36,296 bases of DNA. It comes from an uncultured Hyphomicrobiales bacterium (GTDB lineage Bacteria > Pseudomonadota > Alphaproteobacteria > Rhizobiales > Aestuariivirgaceae). The translations under genes and the position numbers were made by a program. The notes under the pieces are model-generated. The model had not been told where the DNA came from, searched no databases, and worked only from the letters and a program-made list of their open reading frames with translations. The stretch spans positions 1-36,296 of the forward strand of contig CAJBCQ010000264.1 in NCBI GenBank assembly GCA_903951595.1. The letters run 5' to 3'. This document shows, one piece after another, positions 33,061 to 36,296 of the stretch (position 1 is the first letter of the stretch; each line of letters starts with the position of its first letter).

Positions 33061-33926
33061 GGCTTCCTCGTGGTGGTTCTACGACAGATCACGATGCCTG
33101 CCAGAATGGCTGCCGCCGACATCACCTTCATCACCGTCAAGGGTTCACTCAGCAACACCCACGCGGCCAAGGCGGCGACAGCCGTCTGGATGAATTGCGT
33201 CATGGACGAGAAGCTGGCGGGCAAATGGCCGAGTGCGAAGATGATGAGGCCTTGTCCGCCTGTGTGGCTGATCAGCGCGATGCCGAAAATCACCGCCCAG
33301 CCCATCACTGATCCCGGCAGCATGGGTGCTCCAGAGGCAAGGGCCACGCCCAGCATGAAAAGGCCGGAGACGACGGTGGTGTAAAACACAATCGTTTGCG
33401 CGCTGTGGCGTTGGCGCAGATGGCCGGAGATCATCATATAGGCGGCATAGGTGATGGCCGCACCCAGCCCAAACGTGTCGCCTAGCATGCGGTCAATCGG
33501 TGGGGCGCCAACGGCTTTTTGCAGCACCAGCGAAATGGCTCCGCTGATCGAAAGCGCAAAGCCCAGCATATAAATGGGGCTTGGCCGTTCACCAAACAGC
33601 ACAATGGCCGAGAGTGTGACGATGAGCGGTGCCAGATTGGCGATCAATGTCGCGTCCGTCACGGTCGTATAGTAGATGGATAGGTGCCAACAGGCGATGT
33701 CGATGCCGAAGGCAAGGCCCGCCAGAATGCACAGCGCATGGTCCCTGCGGGTGAAAGCCTCTCCACCGCGCCGAGCATAAGGGGCCGTCAGCAGGGCCAC
33801 CACCGCCAGCACGGGGATGGATAATCCCATGCGCCAGAATCCGGATGCCAGAGGTGCTAAATCCGACAAGCGCACCAGCACGGGCGAAAAGCCAATGGCG
33901 ATGCCTCCGGCGATCAGCGCCAGCAA
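33057..33926 (-). CDS. EamA-family (DMT) transporter, first of a tandem pair
   Basis: A 289-residue ten-helix transporter with two EamA repeats: SPVLVRLSDLAPLASGFWRM and LIANLAPLIVTLSAIVLFGERPS in the first, ASFSSMTQFIQTAVAALAAWVLLSEP in the second. The E in the FGERP and LSEP motifs is typical of the family. No ATG is available: the frame begins with TTG at 33926, and upstream in-frame codons continue ([16 protein letters not shown]) into the 3' end of grxD without a good start, so the true protein may be slightly longer. It lies between grxD and the second EamA gene, overlapping the latter by 4 bases. Substrate unknown; may form a functional pair with its neighbour. Confidence 0.85.
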   Translation of the reverse strand: MLALIAGGIAIGFSPVLVRLSDLAPLASGFWRMGLSIPVLAVVALLTAPYARRGGEAFTRRDHALCILAGLAFGIDIACWHLSIYYTTVTDATLIANLAPLIVTLSAIVLFGERPSPIYMLGFALSISGAISLVLQKAVGAPPIDRMLGDTFGLGAAITYAAYMMISGHLRQRHSAQTIVFYTTVVSGLFMLGVALASGAPMLPGSVMGWAVIFGIALISHTGGQGLIIFALGHLPASFSSMTQFIQTAVAALAAWVLLSEPLTVMKVMSAAAILAGIVICRRTTTRKP

Positions 33927-33970
33927 GGCGGTGGTGCTGCGGTCGGGTTTGGCCTTATCGCTGGTGGCGC

Positions 33971-34291
33971 TCAGGCAATGCCCTTTTCGGTGAACAGGCC
34001 TTGCAGTTCGCCCGATTGGAACATCTCGGTCACGATATCGCAGCCGCCGATGAACTCGCCCTTTACATAAAGCTGCGGAATGGTGGGCCAGTTGGCGTAA
34101 TCCTTGATGCCCTGGCGGATGCCTTCATCGTCCAGCACATTTACGCCCGTATAGGGCACGCCGACATGGTTGAGGATCTGCACCACACGGCCCGAAAAGC
34201 CGCACATGGGGCTTTCCTTGGTGCCTTTGAGGAACAGCACCACATCGTTGGCTTTCACTTGGGCGTCAATCTGCTTCAAAACGTCTGTCAT
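33971..34291 (-). CDS. grxD: Monothiol glutaredoxin, Grx4/GrxD type
   Basis: The 106-residue protein has the monothiol active site CGFS at residues 30-33 ([10 protein letters not shown]). The glutathione/cluster-binding segments are [30 protein letters not shown] and the usual TIPQLY cis-Pro. CGFS glutaredoxins bind a shared 2Fe-2S cluster with glutathione and deliver it, commonly as a heterodimer with BolA. The bolA gene ends 3 bases upstream of this ATG, which fits that partnership. It is then followed by the transporter genes, whose link to iron-sulfur metabolism is not obvious. Confidence 0.95.
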   Translation of the reverse strand: MTDVLKQIDAQVKANDVVLFLKGTKESPMCGFSGRVVQILNHVGVPYTGVNVLDDEGIRQGIKDYANWPTIPQLYVKGEFIGGCDIVTEMFQSGELQGLFTEKGIA

Positions 34292-34294
34292 GGT

Positions 34295-34531
34295 TCACTC
34301 CTGTGGGGTGCTGGTTTGCAGGGCCAGCGCGTGCAATTCGCCGCCCATGCGGCCTTTCAATGCCTGATAGACCATCTGATGCTGCTGCACCCGGGTCTTG
34401 CCTTTGAACGAAGCTGAGATGACGGAAGCGGCATAATGGTCGCCGTCGCCCGCCAGATCGCGGATTTCTACCACGGCATCCGGCAGGGCCTCACGGATCA
34501 GGTTCTCAATGGCTTTGGCATCCATGGCCAT
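34295..34531 (-). CDS. bolA: BolA-family protein
   Basis: A 78-residue BolA-fold protein with the class II KH-like topology: the N-terminal helix KAIENLIREALPDAVVEI, beta hairpin DGDHYAASVISASF, and the conserved stretch KTRVQQHQMVYQALKG. The last includes the His that ligates the shared 2Fe-2S cluster with a CGFS glutaredoxin. Length and lack of a longer N-terminus suggest the short BolA/IbaG type. It heads the minus-strand run with grxD 3 bases downstream; GGAG lies upstream of its ATG. It often lies next to purL in Hyphomicrobiales; here about 1.1 kb of extra DNA intervenes. Confidence 0.93.
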   Translation of the reverse strand: MAMDAKAIENLIREALPDAVVEIRDLAGDGDHYAASVISASFKGKTRVQQHQMVYQALKGRMGGELHALALQTSTPQE

Positions 34532-34628
34532 GGGGTTGGGCTCCGTCGCGGTTTGTACAGATGGTCAGGATTTAGGCCTGCTGGAGGATTCCTGCAATGC
34601 CCAGCACGCGCAGGGCTGGCATGATGAA

Positions 34629-34656
34629 TTGAGTTGTGTAAAATTTATCGCACAAT
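34629..34656 (+). promoter_or_regulatory. Predicted promoter of the 39-codon ORF
   Basis: TTGAGT (34629-34634) and CACAAT (34651-34656) are 16 bases apart and each match consensus at 4 or 5 of 6 positions. The DNA between bolA and this ORF is otherwise empty, and the promoter points away from bolA, toward the small ORF and the Abi-like gene. Confidence 0.45.
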
Positions 34657-34672
34657 CCTGAGAGGAGAGTCC

Positions 34673-34792
34673 ATGCCCCGCACCGCCTTTGCCGCTTGGC
34701 GCGGCCAGATGTATGGCACCAAGCCGTGGTTTGAAATCAACGAGCGCGGATCGCTGCATATCATGTCCGGCAATGATGCCGTGGGCCGTTGA
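34673..34792 (+). CDS. Hypothetical 39-residue protein
   Basis: Too short for the ORF track. The ATG at 34673 has GGAGAG ending 4 bases upstream (GAGGAGAGTCCATG) and a promoter-like sequence ahead of that. The peptide MPRTAFAAWRGQMYGTKPWF continues EINERGSLHIMSGNDAVGR and is soluble and slightly basic, with no membrane helix. I recognise no family. It is the first gene in the extra DNA between bolA and purL. A GC-rich inverted repeat (34890-34896 with 34922-34928) and about 190 untranslated bases separate it from the Abi-like gene; an effect on that gene would be speculation. Confidence 0.45.
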   Translation: MPRTAFAAWRGQMYGTKPWFEINERGSLHIMSGNDAVGR

Positions 34793-34984
34793 GTCAGGCG
34801 GTGAGAGCGGCTTTCCGCGATGGCCATCCGCAAGGGGTTGGTGCATGGCGAAGCGGGCTTCTAGGAGCCGCGAGCGCGAGCAAAAATTTGCCCCGGCCGC
34901 GTGCCAGAGGCAGAGACGGTACCGGGGCGTACCTGATGCTTATAGCGCAAGTGCTGGTGAAAATCAAGTTTGCGGATGGCCGGC

Positions 34985-35677
34985 ATGGATGAGGCCCAAA
35001 TCAATGCGCTGGAGCTGACGCTTTCTTCTGAGCGGTTTGGGCGATATTTGTCATGGGCCGAAGGCGACCGGGCCCGAGCCATCCATTTATACACAATGAA
35101 TTGCAGGCTTTCCGAGAGCTTGTATACGCCGCTGCACATGCTCGAGGTGGCGTTGCGCAACAGAATTCACGATGTTGCTTCGACATTGGTGGCAGGTAAC
35201 AAACTGGCATGGTTTGATCTTGCGCAGTTTCAAAGGGGAGATCGGCAGGCCGAGCAGCTCGCCAAGGCGAAGTCGGACCTCACCTCAGACCGGAAGCCCG
35301 TTGAGCCAAGCCGCATCGTCGCCAGTCTCACCTTTGGCTATTGGACGAGCTTCTTCAGCCGCGATTATGAAAATCTCTGGCAGCAGGGGCTTCACCGCAT
35401 CGCTAGGCGCCCGAATGGCAAAGGATTGCAGCGCAAGGATTTTGCCCAGCCGCTCATGCCACTTCGCCTTTTACGCAACCGCATCGCGCATCATGAGCCC
35501 ATCATTGGATGGGATTTGCCGAAGCACTATGATAAAATCATTGAGCTTGCCGAGTGGCTTTCCCCGGCAGGGGCGCAGTGGTGTCGGGATAACTCGCGTT
35601 TCCCGGCGCTGTATCCCGTTGAAGGGATCGCTCTTTTTGATGGTGTCAATTCACCGACGCCAGTTCCCCATTCATGA
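34985..35677 (+). CDS. Abi-like HEPN-domain protein
   Basis: The 230-residue protein resembles the Abi-like (AbiD/AbiF type) phage-abortive-infection family. The N-terminal part is SSERFGRYL followed by LYTMNCRLSESLYTPLHMLEVALRN. The middle has LTFGYWTSFFSRDYENLW. The C-terminal HEPN signature RLLRNRIAHHEPI carries the R-x4-H pattern, Arg164 to His169, expected for RNA-cleaving HEPN proteins. This suggests an RNase that halts growth on phage infection, though many members are uncharacterised. Starts at TTG 34970 and ATG 34976 are also possible; none has a clear Shine-Dalgarno, and I prefer the third, ATG at 34985 (MDEAQINALE). It overlaps the 3' end of the convergent purL gene by 32 bases. 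No antitoxin-type partner is obvious beyond the 39-residue ORF. Confidence 0.8.
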   Translation: MDEAQINALELTLSSERFGRYLSWAEGDRARAIHLYTMNCRLSESLYTPLHMLEVALRNRIHDVASTLVAGNKLAWFDLAQFQRGDRQAEQLAKAKSDLTSDRKPVEPSRIVASLTFGYWTSFFSRDYENLWQQGLHRIARRPNGKGLQRKDFAQPLMPLRLLRNRIAHHEPIIGWDLPKHYDKIIELAEWLSPAGAQWCRDNSRFPALYPVEGIALFDGVNSPTPVPHS

Positions 35678-36296
35678 ACGCCGGGAACCAGTTTTCATGG
35701 GCGCGGCGCAGGTCGGTGAGTGGCACGCTGGTGCCGTCCAGCTTCAGCGCGTCGCCTTTCACCGTGCCGATCAAGGCGGCGGGAATGCCGGCGGTGGCGG
35801 CTTCGGCCAGCAGTTTTTCAGCCGAGGTGGCGGGGCAGGTGATTACGTAACGCGCTTGGTTTTCACCGAACAGGGCCGCATGGCCCGTCACATTCACTTC
35901 CGCGCCAAGGCTTCCCGCCAGTGCCATATCACTCAACGCACCCACCAATCCGCCGTCGGACAGATCGTGGCAGGCCGTCACGCGCTGGCTGCGGATTAGG
36001 CCGCGCACGAAGTCGCCGTGTTTGCGTTCTTTCACCAAATCCACATGCGGAGCCGGGCCTTCTTCGCGGCCCAGCACTTCGCGCAAATAGAGGCTCTGGC
36101 CCAGATGCGTGCCGTGACCGCCGATCAGCACAATGGCTTGCCCTTCCGCCTTGAAAGCCAGTGTGGCCATGACCGCGATATCGGGGATGAGGCCCACACC
36201 GCCAATCGCGGGTGTGGGCAAGATCGCCTGCCCGAAGGTCTCGTTGTAAAGTGACACATTGCCCGACACGATGGGGAAATCGAGGGCGCGGCAGGC
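35646..36296 (-). CDS. purL: Phosphoribosylformylglycinamidine synthase large subunit PurL, C-terminal part
   Basis: 216 residues of the C-terminal part of PurL, the ATP-dependent enzyme that makes FGAM from FGAR and ammonia in purine synthesis. It is cut by the right edge of the window; the frame is open through 36296. Recognisable family segments are DFPIVSGNVSLYNET, PAIGGVGLIPD, VLIGGHGTHLGQSLYL and the HDLSDGGLVGALSDMALAG stretch of the AIRS-type C-terminal domain. The last residues, NWFPAFMNGELASVN, are a usual end. The 3' end overlaps the convergent Abi-like gene by 32 bases; what would usually follow, bolA-grxD, lies 1.1 kb away. Confidence 0.95.
   Translation of the reverse strand, partial: ACRALDFPIVSGNVSLYNETFGQAILPTPAIGGVGLIPDIAVMATLAFKAEGQAIVLIGGHGTHLGQSLYLREVLGREEGPAPHVDLVKERKHGDFVRGLIRSQRVTACHDLSDGGLVGALSDMALAGSLGAEVNVTGHAALFGENQARYVITCPATSAEKLLAEAATAGIPAALIGTVKGDALKLDGTSVPLTDLRRAHENWFPAFMNGELASVN

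Overview
The window looks like the chromosome of an alphaproteobacterium, most likely of the Hyphomicrobiales (Rhizobiales) type. The reasons are a CckA-type cell-cycle hybrid kinase, an alphaproteobacterial DksA with an incomplete zinc finger, a eukaryote-type NADP isocitrate dehydrogenase after recA and alaS, a monothiol glutaredoxin/BolA pair next to purL, and generally GC-rich coding DNA. No rRNA, tRNA, CRISPR array, transposase, integrase or phage gene was seen. Lineage is inferred from gene content and order, not from a search.

Layout. (1) 1-3745, minus strand: a P-loop ATPase, metA (with the Glu111 that predicts acetyl-CoA use), a SixA-like phosphatase and a ycjX-type GTP-binding protein cut by the window edge. 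(2) 3834-15185: an SDR oxidoreductase, dksA, a small FliO-like membrane protein on the opposite strand, cckA, an amidase, recA with an SOS-box-like promoter and a strong terminator, alaS, a REP-like palindrome pair and icd. (3) 15186-17870: a GFA-family zinc enzyme whose last 143 bp are repeated 698 bp downstream, flanking an AT-rich cassette that encodes a small membrane protein; then a GNAT acetyltransferase and an outer-membrane beta-barrel protein. (4) 17875-23114: trmJ-murI, a 34-residue membrane ORF with a near-perfect Shine-Dalgarno, and a TakP-like 2-oxoacid TRAP transporter whose binding protein gene converges on its two membrane genes. (5) 23115-24105: rpsD with a structured leader and a clear terminator. 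(6) 24175-30571: a surface-glycan locus of tagD-like cytidylyltransferase, membrane-anchored LicD/fukutin-like transferase, Stealth phosphotransferase, FkbM-like methyltransferase, GT8 glycosyltransferase and a fused ABC exporter. (7) 30558-34531, minus strand: bolA, grxD, two EamA exporters, an MFS transporter and a small membrane protein in a tightly overlapping run. (8) 34532-36296: the 3' end of purL, separated from bolA by about 1.1 kb holding a 39-codon ORF with its own promoter and Shine-Dalgarno, and an Abi-like HEPN protein.

The most interesting region is the glycan locus. Its enzymes imply a glycan carrying phosphodiesters: CDP-glycerol made by the TagD homologue, glycerol-phosphate (or similar) transferred by the LicD-like protein, and sugar-1-phosphate transferred by the Stealth protein. 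This teichoic-acid/capsule-like chemistry is unusual in a Gram-negative alphaproteobacterium. The three middle genes are visibly AT-richer than the rest and were probably acquired by transfer. Second are the GFA repeat cassette and the purL-bolA insertion with its HEPN protein. Several start codons were moved inside the supplied ORFs (dksA, alaS, icd, trmJ, licD, the GNAT gene, the Abi gene, the first ATPase), as explained in each entry.
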